Source: an uncultured Oscillospiraceae bacterium
Lineage (GTDB): Bacteria > Bacillota > Clostridia > Oscillospirales > Oscillospiraceae
Assembly (NCBI GenBank): GCA_934591815.1
Contig: CAKTPV010000029.1
Coordinates: 1-16,453, forward strand
Length of the DNA stretch: 16,453 nt
Reading direction: 5' to 3'
Both the position numbers and the translations under genes were made by a program. Of the stretch, positions 1 through 6,677 are shown piece by piece. Numbering within the stretch: position 1 is the stretch's first letter; each line of letters starts with the position of its first letter. The notes beneath the pieces are model-generated. The model saw only the letters and a list, made by a program, of their open reading frames with translations. It had not been told where the DNA came from and ran no database searches.

Positions 1-201
1 GGCCACCGGCCGGGGAAGGCGTCGTTTAGGTGGCGTCCGTGAGGCGGGTAAGAGTTGCCCCGCCCACGCATCATGACTCTACTGAACCGCAAAGTCTGTC
101 CGGTGCCTTTGCGGGGAGGGAATGTTGAAACCTGACTGCGCCCGGAGAAAGTCCTGTTAAAGCGCTTTCGGACAGGGGTTCGACTCCCCTCAGCTCCACC
201 A
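1..201 (+). ncRNA. ssrA: tmRNA (transfer-messenger RNA), 3' part; 5' end outside the window
   Basis: tmRNA rescues stalled ribosomes by acting first as an alanyl-tRNA and then as a short mRNA encoding a degradation tag. The 3' tRNA-like end is clear: T-stem AGGGG (174-178), T-loop TTCGACT (179-185), T-stem CCCCT (186-190), then CAGCTCC and an encoded ACCA ending at 201. A GC-rich hairpin around 42-67 (GGCGGG with CCCGCC) fits one of the pseudoknot stems that separate the tag reading frame from the tRNA-like domain. The tag reading frame and the 5' acceptor strand are not in the window. The family is usually about 350 nt, so somewhat more than half is present. The 3' end of ssrA is a classic phage integration target, which is relevant to the cassette that follows. 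Identification is confident; the internal folding is only partly traced. Confidence 0.9.
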
Positions 202-213
202 TTAAAGTGAAAG

Positions 214-245
214 ACCCGTAACCATTGTGGTTGCGGGTTTTTCTT
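214..245 (+). terminator. Rho-independent terminator after tmRNA
   Basis: ACCCGTAACC (214-223) pairs with GGTTGCGGGT (229-238) through one G-U wobble across the loop ATTGT, and a T-rich run follows (238-245). It lies 12 nt after the tmRNA CCA end and most likely ends the ssrA transcript. Confidence 0.85.
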
Positions 246-337
246 GTATTTGCAATGGCTTGCGGATTTTTGCTGAACATAAAATGTGTTCGACTTGTAG
301 CATATTTTTTGCTCTCGCAACGTAAATTGTCAATATT

Positions 338-365
338 TTTCGATATGAATTTCGATATGAAATTC
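338..365. repeat. 12-bp tandem repeat containing a 7-bp inverted repeat
   Basis: TTTCGATATGAA occurs twice in perfect tandem (338-349 and 350-361). The overlapping segment GAATTTC (347-353), GATAT, GAAATTC (359-365) is a perfect inverted repeat. The layout resembles a dimeric repressor operator, but no repressor gene is present nearby. The same bases also lie inside the possible gene remnant, where they read FRYEFRYE, so a purely coding duplication is equally possible. Confidence 0.5.
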
Positions 366-479
366 AGCGGGTAGACAACTCCACCGGGCAAGCTTTTGGC
401 GTAGGTAACAGGATCAAACCTTATGATATGGTTTGGCGTTTCTGCCGCAATGGCCGTTTTGGGGATTTTTTAATGGCAA

Positions 480-508
480 TTGAGTGTTTTAAGAAAGACA
501 ACTAAATT
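480..508 (+). promoter_or_regulatory. Weak sigma-A-type promoter candidate upstream of the capsid cassette
   Basis: TTGAGT (480-485), 17-nt spacer, TAAATT (503-508); each hexamer matches the consensus at four of six positions. It is the only reasonable same-strand promoter pattern I see in the gene-free stretch before the first cassette gene at 702. A terminator-like hairpin lies between it and that gene, so it could drive a leader RNA that must be read through. Confidence 0.3.
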
Positions 509-558
509 CCCGCTTATCGCAGGGGTGCGGTGCTGACAAAATCAAAACGCTTTCAAGA

Positions 559-602
559 GGGGAACCCCCGCAGCTATGGCTGCTGGGAGGCTCCCATTTT
601 TT
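559..602 (+). terminator. Terminator-like hairpin upstream of the capsid cassette
   Basis: The inner stem GCAGC (570-574) and GCTGC (579-583) is closed by a TATG loop. It is extended by CCC/GGG (566-568 with 585-587) and, after an internal loop, by GGGA/TCCC (560-563 with 592-595). Six T residues follow (597-602). It could end the remnant gene whose stop lies at 508, or act as an attenuator before the cassette. The 585-595 segment can also fold on itself, so alternative structures exist. From about 603 to 701 I see only the ribosome binding site of the next gene. Confidence 0.6.
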
Positions 603-701
603 GCGGTGCGGCGGGGCAGATGCAAAAAAATGGGGCGGTGTTGGCGGGAAAAGGGCAACCGGAGGGGGAATGGCGCGGAGAAGATGAAGGGGGGCTATGC
701 G

Positions 702-893
702 ATGCACGAGAACAGGAGAGCGCAGGGAGACAAAGAGGGTACGTGGGTCGAGTGCGATCTGTGCGGCCGAGAGATCGGTTGGGGCGAGAGCTACTACCGG
801 GTGGGCGGTGAAAATGTGTGCCGGAGTTGTCTGGCGGATTTTGCCGCCCAGATCCTGCGGGTGTATGAGGTGAGAGGGGGAGAGGACGTATAG
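702..893 (+). CDS. Small zinc-ribbon protein, phage-associated
   Basis: This 63-residue protein carries two CxxC pairs, C18/C21 and C40/C43, in a C-x2-C-x18-C-x2-C layout typical of a zinc ribbon that binds one zinc ion. Between the pairs sits the stretch GWGESYYRVGGENVCRSC, and the gene ends with a short helical tail. I chose the ATG at 702 because the G-rich ribosome binding site AAGGGGGG (687-694) lies 7 nt upstream. An upstream in-frame ATG at 684 has a poorly spaced site. Similar small proteins commonly precede the packaging genes in Clostridia prophages, but I know of no tested function. A DNA- or RNA-binding or transcription-linked role is only inferred from the fold. It is the first gene of the cassette. 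Confidence 0.75.
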   Translation: MHENRRAQGDKEGTWVECDLCGREIGWGESYYRVGGENVCRSCLADFAAQILRVYEVRGGEDV

Positions 894-937
894 GCGGGAG
901 AAAGCGCAGTTCGGAAAAGGAGATACGGAGCTGTCTT

Positions 938-1156
938 GTGGATGCGGCGCGGCAGCTGAACCGCGCCGCATCCACCGCCGCAGAGCGGATGGAGGAGGGG
1001 ACGGTGGATGTGAAGGAGCTGAAGGAACTGGCGGCGGTCTTACAGACGCTGGCGGGGCTGGAGAAGGTGCTGGAGCCGCCGCAGACGGTGGAGAAAAAGA
1101 CGGACAGTACAGTGCGGGTGGTGCTGTCCGAGGAAGCGGAGGAACTGAGCCGATGA
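938..1156 (+). CDS. Small protein in the terminase small-subunit position
   Basis: The 72-residue, strongly charged, mostly helical product lies directly before terL; its TGA overlaps the terL ATG (ATGA at 1153-1156), which suggests coupled translation. The predicted start is GTG at 938, preceded by GGAG (927-930). Residues 1-50 look like one or two amphipathic helices, followed by a Pro-containing break and an acidic tail. Small terminase subunits normally sit here and recognise the packaging site, but they usually carry a helix-turn-helix and are longer, and I see no such motif. The protein could be a minimal small subunit or a different accessory factor. The position is solid, the function uncertain. 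Confidence 0.6.
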   Translation: MDAARQLNRAASTAAERMEEGTVDVKELKELAAVLQTLAGLEKVLEPPQTVEKKTDSTVRVVLSEEAEELSR

Positions 1157-2544
1157 GCGGCGTTACCGTGACACTGGGGACGCCTAACCCGCGGCAGAGG
1201 GAGTTCCTGCGGTGCCGGAAAAAATACGTCGCCTTCGGCGGCGCACGGGGCGGCGGCAAAAGCTGGGCGGTGCGGTGCAAGGCAAAGCTGCTGGCACTGC
1301 GGTATCCGGGCATCCGGCTGCTGCTGGTGCGGCGGAGCCTGCCGGAGCTGGAGGCCAACCATCTGACCTTCCTGCGGCGGGAGCTGGCGGAGGTGGCGGA
1401 GTACCGGGCAGGCGATAAGCGGTTTGTGTTCGGCAACGGCAGTATTCTGCAATTCGGGTACTGCGGGTGTGACCGGGACTTAGACCGGTATCAGGGAGCG
1501 GAGTACGACGTGATCTTTCTGGACGAGGCCACCCAGCTGAAGGAGCTGTGGATGCGGCAGATCGCCGCGTGCCTGCGGGGCGTCAACGATTTTCCCAAGC
1601 GGATCTACTACACCTGCAATCCGGGCGGGCCGGGGCATGGGTACATCAAGCGGCTGTTTATCGACCGGCGGTATGAGCCGGGGGAGGATCCGGAGGACTA
1701 CGCCTTTATTCCGGCGCGGGTCACGGACAACACGGCGCTGCTGGCCCGGCAGCCGGACTATCTCAAGACGCTGGAGGCGCTGCCGCCCAAGCTGCGGCGG
1801 GCGTGGCTGGAGGGGCGCTGGGACATCATGGAGGGACAGGTGTTTCAGGAGTTTACGGACGACCCGGCGCACTACGAGGATCGCCAGTGGACCCATGTGA
1901 TACGGCCCTTCGACGTACCGCGGGAGTGGAGCGTGTACCGGAGCTATGACTTCGGCTACGCCAAGCCTTTTTCCTGCGGCTGGTGGGCGGTGGATCACGA
2001 CGGATGCGTGTACCGGATCGCCGAGCTGTACGGCTGCACCGCGACGCCCAACGAGGGGGTGCTGTGGACACCGGACAAGCAGTTCGCGGAGATACGGCGC
2101 ATCGAGGAGGAGCATCCACTGCTGCGGGGGCGGCAGATACAGGGGGTGGCTGACCCGGCCATCTGGGACGCCAGCCGGGGCGAGAGCATCTATGAGACGG
2201 CGCTGAAGCACCGCATCTTCTTTGTGAAGGGGGACAACCGGCGTATCGCGGGGTGGATGCAGATGCACTACCGGATGAGCTTTGACGAGCAGGGGTATCC
2301 CATGCTGTATGTATTCGAGAACTGTCGGGCGTTCATCCGGACGGTGCCGGCGCTGCTGTACAGCCAGACGGCGCCGGAGGACGTGGATACCAGTCAGGAG
2401 GATCATGTGGCCGACGAGAGCCGGTACTTTTGCATGACGCGGCCTATTGCGCCGGTGCGGGCAGAGGCGCGGGAGGTGGCCGAGGATCCGCTTGATCTGC
2501 GGTCGGGGCGGTTCGGAAGCTGGGGCGGCGTGAGAAGAATTTGA
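1153..2544 (+). CDS. terL: Terminase large subunit (ATPase and nuclease)
   Basis: TerL is the motor that pumps DNA into the empty head through the portal and cuts it. This 463-residue protein has the expected two-domain layout. The N-terminal ATPase shows Walker A GGARGGGKS (29-37), Walker B DVIFLDEA (119-126, with D124 and E125) and a coupling motif YYTCNPGG (152-159). The C-terminal RNase H-like nuclease shows three acidic sites: D266 in SYDFGY, D334 in GVADPA, and D417/D421 in EDHVADESRY. All catalytic residues I would expect are present and length is normal, so the enzyme looks functional. The start at 1153 overlaps the previous stop. The family is the phage terminase large-subunit class (Terminase_6-like). 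Packaging mode (headful or site-specific) cannot be read from the sequence. Confidence 0.93.
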   Translation: MSGVTVTLGTPNPRQREFLRCRKKYVAFGGARGGGKSWAVRCKAKLLALRYPGIRLLLVRRSLPELEANHLTFLRRELAEVAEYRAGDKRFVFGNGSILQFGYCGCDRDLDRYQGAEYDVIFLDEATQLKELWMRQIAACLRGVNDFPKRIYYTCNPGGPGHGYIKRLFIDRRYEPGEDPEDYAFIPARVTDNTALLARQPDYLKTLEALPPKLRRAWLEGRWDIMEGQVFQEFTDDPAHYEDRQWTHVIRPFDVPREWSVYRSYDFGYAKPFSCGWWAVDHDGCVYRIAELYGCTATPNEGVLWTPDKQFAEIRRIEEEHPLLRGRQIQGVADPAIWDASRGESIYETALKHRIFFVKGDNRRIAGWMQMHYRMSFDEQGYPMLYVFENCRAFIRTVPALLYSQTAPEDVDTSQEDHVADESRYFCMTRPIAPVRAEAREVAEDPLDLRSGRFGSWGGVRRI

Positions 2545-2617
2545 GGGACGCTGTATCGAACCGTGCAACAAAACAGCGGGAGAACACAGAGACAGCAACA
2601 AGGAAAGGACGGTGCAT

Positions 2618-4456
2618 ATGGAACAGGAGGTCATGCGGCCGAGGATCGGCGCACAGGAGGTGCTCCGCGCAGCGGAGATCCTGCGTAAGTACCGGCGCGG
2701 CAAGGAGAATCTGGACAAGCGCATCATCGACAACGAGCAGTTCTGGAAGCTGCGGCACTGGGAACAGATGGAAAAGGCGGGGGAGGGCGGCAATCCCGCC
2801 GATCCCAGACCCGCCAGCGGATGGCTGGTGAACTGCATCCTGTCCAAGCACGCGGATGCCATGGACAGTTATCCGGAGCCTACGGTGCTGCCCCGTGAGC
2901 CGGACGACCGGGAGGAGGCGGCCAAGCTGACGCGCATCCTGCCGGTGATCCTGAAGAACAACCGGTTCAAGCGGGAGTACGCCAGAGCGTGGTGGAACAA
3001 GCTGAAGTCCGGCTGCGCTGTGTACGGCGTGTTCTGGGACGGGGACAAGCTCCACGGGCTGGGGGATGTGGATATCCGCAGCATGGATGTGCTGAATCTG
3101 TTCTGGGAGCCGGGGGTGCAGGACATTCAGGCGTCGGAGCACTTCTTCTCCACAGAGCTGGTGCCGGATCACCGGCTGCTGCGGGAATATCCTCAGCTGG
3201 AGGGAAAGCTGGGCCGGGGCGGCGGGGCGCAGGTGAGCCGGTATCTCTATGACGACAGGGTGGATACCTCCGACCGGTCGCTGGTGGTGGATTGGTATTA
3301 CCACACGGAGGTCAACGGACAGCCGGTGCTGCAATACTGCAAGTTCGTGGGGGAGACGGTGCTGTACGCCACGGAGAACGACCCGGCCTACGCCGAGAGG
3401 GGCTGGTACGACCACGGGAAATACCCCTTTGTGTTCGACGTGCTGTTTCCGGAGGAGGGTACGCCCTGCGGCTACGGGTATGTGGATCTGTGCAAGTCGG
3501 CGCAGAAGCAGATCGATCTGATGAATCAGGCGATTTTGAAAAACGCGCTGGCGGCCACCACGCCCCGGTTCTTCATCCGCTCCGACGGGGCGGTGAACGA
3601 GGAGGAGTACGCCGACTGGACGCGGCCCTTTGTCCACACCAACGGGAATCTGGGAGCGGATTCCATCGCGCCCATCCGGGTGCCTACGCTGGACGGCGTG
3701 TACGTGGCCATTTTGCAGAACAAGGTGGCGGAGATGAAGGAGACGGCGGGCAACCGGGACGTGATGAGCGGCGGTACGGCCGGCGGCGTCACCGCCGCTA
3801 CTGCCATTGCCGCCTTGCAGGAGGCCGGAGGCAAGCTGTCGCGCAACATGATCGACGACGGGTATGAGGCATTTTCGCAGGTGGTGACGCTGTGCATCGA
3901 GCTGGTGCGGCAGTTTTACAGCGTACCCCGGCAGTTCCGGCTGCTGGGCCGTGGCGCGGAGCGGGAGTTTGACCTGTTCGACAACGGCGGGATGCAGCCG
4001 CGGCTCATGGAGCTGGGCGGCTACCGGGTGCCGGAGTTCGATCTGGAGGTGGCGGCGCAGAACGAGACGCCCTATAAGACCATGGAGTACAATCAACTTG
4101 CGTTGCAGCTGTTCCAGATGGGCTTTTTCCGGGCGGACATGGCTGAGCAGGCCCTGCGGTGTCTGGACTTGATGGAGTTCAAGAACAAGGATCAGCTGGC
4201 GGCGGTGATCCGGCAGGGACGGCAGCGTACCCAACAGGTGGAGTGGCTGCAGGGGCGGCTTATGACGGCGCTGAGGCTGCTGGACGCCCAGCAGGGCTCG
4301 CAGCTGGCGGAGGAGCTGGCGCGGGAGATGGGCGACGCAGAGAGCGGCGGAGAGCTGAATGCCAGCGGCCTGCGGACGCCGGACGCAGGCGCCGGTGCGC
4401 TGGACACCATGGAGCGAACGCGGCAGCGCTCCCGTGAGACGGTGCGGCCCCGATGA
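2618..4456 (+). CDS. Portal protein
   Basis: The portal forms the twelve-subunit ring at one capsid vertex through which TerL passes DNA, and it nucleates head assembly. The 612-residue size suits a podovirus-type portal. Recognisable features include a central stretch GYGYVDLCKSAQKQIDLMNQ near residue 286 and a Gly/Ala/Thr-rich segment SGGTAGGVTAATAIAALQEA (about 384-403), which resembles the tunnel-helix region of this portal class. The C-terminal third is rich in Gln and charged residues, as in the barrel part of such portals. I chose ATG at 2618 over an in-frame GTG at 2612, because the ribosome binding site AAGGAAAGGA ends at 2609. The TGA overlaps the ATG of the protease gene (ATGA at 4453-4456). 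A 73-nt gap before it holds nothing notable. Confidence 0.88.
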   Translation: MEQEVMRPRIGAQEVLRAAEILRKYRRGKENLDKRIIDNEQFWKLRHWEQMEKAGEGGNPADPRPASGWLVNCILSKHADAMDSYPEPTVLPREPDDREEAAKLTRILPVILKNNRFKREYARAWWNKLKSGCAVYGVFWDGDKLHGLGDVDIRSMDVLNLFWEPGVQDIQASEHFFSTELVPDHRLLREYPQLEGKLGRGGGAQVSRYLYDDRVDTSDRSLVVDWYYHTEVNGQPVLQYCKFVGETVLYATENDPAYAERGWYDHGKYPFVFDVLFPEEGTPCGYGYVDLCKSAQKQIDLMNQAILKNALAATTPRFFIRSDGAVNEEEYADWTRPFVHTNGNLGADSIAPIRVPTLDGVYVAILQNKVAEMKETAGNRDVMSGGTAGGVTAATAIAALQEAGGKLSRNMIDDGYEAFSQVVTLCIELVRQFYSVPRQFRLLGRGAEREFDLFDNGGMQPRLMELGGYRVPEFDLEVAAQNETPYKTMEYNQLALQLFQMGFFRADMAEQALRCLDLMEFKNKDQLAAVIRQGRQRTQQVEWLQGRLMTALRLLDAQQGSQLAEELAREMGDAESGGELNASGLRTPDAGAGALDTMERTRQRSRETVRPR

Positions 4457-4734
4457 TACGGGTGAGAGCCGGAGAACGGCGCATTACGGTCAGCGGCCAC
4501 GCGGGATACGCACCGGCGGGACAGGATATCGTGTGCGCCGCCGTGTCAGCGCTGACGTATGCGCTGGCGGGGTATCTGGAGGAGACGGGACAGGCGGCGC
4601 GATCGGACATACGCAGGGGCTATGCGGACATCGAGGGCGCGGAGGGCTGCGGCGCGGCCTTTGCGCTGGTGCGGTGCGGCATGGAGCAGCTGGCCGCGGC
4701 GTATCCCAGCTGCGTGGAGATGACAGGGTCGTGA
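4453..4734 (+). CDS. prp: Prp-family cysteine protease (DUF464), likely prohead protease
   Basis: Prp proteases of Firmicutes cut the N-terminal extension from ribosomal protein L27, and in staphylococcal phage 80alpha the host Prp also cuts capsid and scaffold proteins. This 93-residue product has the family signature: SGHAGYAPAGQDIVCAAVSA, with catalytic candidates H16 and C28. Their 12-residue separation equals that of H22 and C34 in the staphylococcal enzyme. The rest of the small alpha/beta domain is present and the length is slightly short of cellular Prp. It lies between portal and scaffold, exactly where a prohead protease gene is expected, and is translationally coupled to the portal by a 4-nt overlap. 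Both downstream assembly proteins start with a Prp-like cut site. That this copy acts on them is inferred. It is likely a phage paralogue rather than the host housekeeping gene, which normally sits between the L21 and L27 genes. Confidence 0.88.
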   Translation: MIRVRAGERRITVSGHAGYAPAGQDIVCAAVSALTYALAGYLEETGQAARSDIRRGYADIEGAEGCGAAFALVRCGMEQLAAAYPSCVEMTGS

Positions 4735-4756
4735 CCTACCACGGGAAGGAGAGGCT

Positions 4757-5371
4757 ATGAAGCAGCTTTGGATGGACTGGCAGGCATTTGCCGAGGAGGT
4801 GGGCGATGCCGGTCAAGAGACGGGCGCGGTGGAAGGCGGGCAGGCGGCTCCCGACGCCGGGGAGCAGGACGATTTCGCGGAGCTGATCCGGGGAAGGTAC
4901 AAGGCGCAGTTTGACGCCCGCGTACAGAAGATCCTGGACGGACGGCTGCGGGGGCTGCGGCAGGAGAACGCACGGCTGCGGCAGGAGACGCAGGCACACC
5001 GGGAGAGACAGGCCGGGGCGCTGCTGCGCTTACAGGCGGAGGAGGAACGGATCCGGCAGGTGTATCCGGACTTCGACTGGAAGCGGGAGCTGGCATCGCC
5101 CCAGTTCGGACGGCTGGTGACAGCGGGAGTGGACGGGCAGACCGCCTACGAGATCGTACACCAGCAGGAGCTTTTGCAGGCGGCAATGGCCTATGCGGCG
5201 GCGCAGGCCCGCAGCCAGACGGCAAGAGCCATTGCATCCGGCGGCGGACGTGTGGCGGAGAACCGGGGCGGCAGCCGCACGGTGACACGCAGCGACCCGA
5301 AAAGCCTGTCCAGCCGGGAGCTGGCGGACATCCGGAGACGGGTGCAGGACGGAGAGAAGATTCGATTCTGA
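4757..5371 (+). CDS. Capsid scaffolding protein with Prp-like N-terminal cut site
   Basis: Scaffold proteins guide shell assembly and leave before or during DNA entry. This 204-residue product has the usual composition: an acidic Gly/Ala-rich N-terminus, a long charged coiled-coil stretch (about 50-105, with heptad-like QENARLRQETQAHRERQ), and a basic C-terminal region that would bind the capsid protein. The gene sits between protease and major capsid genes, the canonical position. The N-terminus contains MDWQAFAEE (residues 6-14), which lines up with MNLQMFAGE in the capsid protein and with the Prp site of L27 (LNLQFFA). Cleavage would fall after A12. The ribosome binding site AAGGAGAGG ends at 4753, just before the ATG at 4757. 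Identification rests on position and composition, since scaffolds conserve little sequence. Confidence 0.82.
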   Translation: MKQLWMDWQAFAEEVGDAGQETGAVEGGQAAPDAGEQDDFAELIRGRYKAQFDARVQKILDGRLRGLRQENARLRQETQAHRERQAGALLRLQAEEERIRQVYPDFDWKRELASPQFGRLVTAGVDGQTAYEIVHQQELLQAAMAYAAAQARSQTARAIASGGGRVAENRGGSRTVTRSDPKSLSSRELADIRRRVQDGEKIRF

Positions 5372-5390
5372 AAACAGGGAGGAAGAGAGC

Positions 5391-6611
5391 ATGGAGAAAA
5401 TGAATTTGCAGATGTTTGCGGGGGAGATGAACACCCAGACCACGGGCGGTCTCAGCGCGGAGATGAAGACCTACTACGGCATGGAGCTGCTGGAGAACGC
5501 ACGCCCCCAGCTGGTGCATAACCAGTTTGCCGCCACCAAGGGCCTGCCTGTGGGCGGTGGTAAGACCGTGGAGTGGCGTAAGTTCGGCGCCTTCGACAAG
5601 GCGCTGACGCCGCTGACCGAGGGCGTGACCCCTGACGGCAGCGGTATCTCCGTCAGCTATATCACCAAGGAGCTGGCGCAGTACGGCGATTACACCACCG
5701 TGTCCGATATGCTGGATCTGACGGCTATCGACGATGTGGTGCTGGAGATCACCGACCGCCACGGCGCCAATATGGGCCTGACGCTGGACACCGTGACCCG
5801 CAATGAGATCCAGCAGGGCGAGCAGGTCATCTATGCGCCCAGAAAGGACGGCAACAGCAGCGCCGAGGTGGTACACCGCTACGCACTGGACGGTCAGTGC
5901 AAGATGACCAGCGAGCTGGTAGCCAAGGCTGCCACCCAGCTGAAGAAGATGAATGCGCCGACCTTCGACGGGAAGTATGTGTGCATCATCCACCCCAGTG
6001 TGGCCTTTGACCTGCGTCAGGACGAGGCGTGGATCGCCGCCCACCAGTACGCCGCCGCTACGGAGCTGTTCTCCGGCGAGATCGGCGAGCTGCACGGTGT
6101 GCGCTTCGTGGAAACCACCGAGGCCAAGATCTACCGCGGCGGCGATCTGGCGGAGAATGCCCGCACCCTGACGGTCAGCGGCGCGGTGAACAACGGCACC
6201 GAGGTATCCTTTACCGGCGGTGCGGTGAAGGCCGACGCGCTGGCGGGACGCTATGTGCTCATCGGCGGCAAGCGCGTGAAGGTGGTCTCCAACACCACTG
6301 GCAAGCTGGTGCTGGAGCAGGCTGTCACCGCCACCGACAAGGCGGTGATCTATCCCGGTGAGGGCGGCAAGGACGGCTGTGCCGTGTACGGCTGCCTGTT
6401 CCTGGGCAAGGGCGCCTACGGCGTGGTGGATCTCAGCGAGGGCACGGAGGTCATCGTGAAGCCCCGCGGCTCCTCCGGCACCGCCGACCCGCTGGATCAG
6501 CGCTCCAGCGTGGGCTGGAAGGGCGTCCATGCCGCCGCTATCCTGTACGACGAGTACATGGTGCGCGTGGAGTGCGGCTCCAGCTATTCCGGCGAGGACA
6601 AGGCCAACTGA
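5391..6611 (+). CDS. Major capsid protein, N4-gp56 family
   Basis: This is the main shell protein. The 406-residue length and the stretch from GLSAEMKTYYGMELLENARP through WRKFGAFDKALTPLTEGVTP to SYITKELAQYGDYTTVSDML match the N4-gp56 family of HK97-fold capsid proteins. The N-terminus MEKMNLQMFAGEM contains a Prp-type site (NLQMFA, residues 5-10), so the mature protein probably starts at G11. Residues around 254-321 form a Gly/Val/Thr-rich segment that looks like an inserted beta domain on the capsid surface. Compared with its neighbours, the gene by eye prefers C-ending codons such as GCC and ACC over GCG and ACG, a pattern typical of very highly expressed genes. A strong hairpin follows the stop. 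Ribosome binding site GGGAGGAAGAG precedes the ATG at 5391. Confidence 0.92.
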   Translation: MEKMNLQMFAGEMNTQTTGGLSAEMKTYYGMELLENARPQLVHNQFAATKGLPVGGGKTVEWRKFGAFDKALTPLTEGVTPDGSGISVSYITKELAQYGDYTTVSDMLDLTAIDDVVLEITDRHGANMGLTLDTVTRNEIQQGEQVIYAPRKDGNSSAEVVHRYALDGQCKMTSELVAKAATQLKKMNAPTFDGKYVCIIHPSVAFDLRQDEAWIAAHQYAAATELFSGEIGELHGVRFVETTEAKIYRGGDLAENARTLTVSGAVNNGTEVSFTGGAVKADALAGRYVLIGGKRVKVVSNTTGKLVLEQAVTATDKAVIYPGEGGKDGCAVYGCLFLGKGAYGVVDLSEGTEVIVKPRGSSGTADPLDQRSSVGWKGVHAAAILYDEYMVRVECGSSYSGEDKAN

Positions 6612-6617
6612 CGAGGC

Positions 6618-6644
6618 GCGGGAGGGGCGGAAAACCCCTCCCGC
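6618..6644 (+). other. Strong intercistronic hairpin after the capsid gene
   Basis: GCGGGAGGGG (6618-6627) pairs perfectly with CCCCTCCCGC (6635-6644) across a 7-nt loop CGGAAAA. No T-run follows, so it is not a classic terminator. It starts 6 nt after the capsid stop and lies before the ribosome binding site of the next gene. The likely role is to protect the 3' end of a processed capsid mRNA or to lower downstream expression. Confidence 0.8.
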
Positions 6645-6677
6645 CGTGAAGCGGAACTGTGAAAGGAGAAAGGCGTT

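Larger units (their letters stand above)
326..508 (+). pseudogene. Possible 3' remnant of an unidentified gene (61 sense codons minus a start)
   Basis: A frame stays open from just after a TAA at 323-325 to a TAA at 506-508, giving about 60 residues with no usable start codon near its beginning (first ATG at 428). The C-terminal part, including the stretches GQAFGVGNRIKPYDMVWRF and GDFLMAIECFKKDN, has a protein-like mix of residues rather than the Arg/Pro/Ala-rich look of shadow frames here. The stretch is AT-richer than all its neighbours. I do not recognise a family. It could be the cut-off end of a gene lost when the phage region was rearranged, for example a lost integration module, or merely a chance open frame. 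No function is claimed. Confidence 0.3.

Noticed and set aside
371..390. Sequence ACTCCACC resembling the tmRNA tail, considered as an attachment-site copy
   Set aside because: Identity is limited to a few bases and the T-loop part is missing; not a credible duplicate of the 3' end.
71..391. Minus-strand open frame of 106 codons across tmRNA
   Set aside because: It reads the antisense of tmRNA; the VELRGVEPLSE-type product is a well-known annotation artefact from tRNA-like 3' ends.
415..435. Hairpin CAAACC/GGTTTG with a 9-nt loop
   Set aside because: Only 6 bp, no T-run and inside the possible gene remnant; too weak to call a regulatory element.
2444..4234. Long minus-strand frame opposite the portal gene
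   Set aside because: It is rich in His, Arg, Pro and Leu with no domain pattern and lies wholly opposite terL and portal; a shadow of G+C-rich codons.
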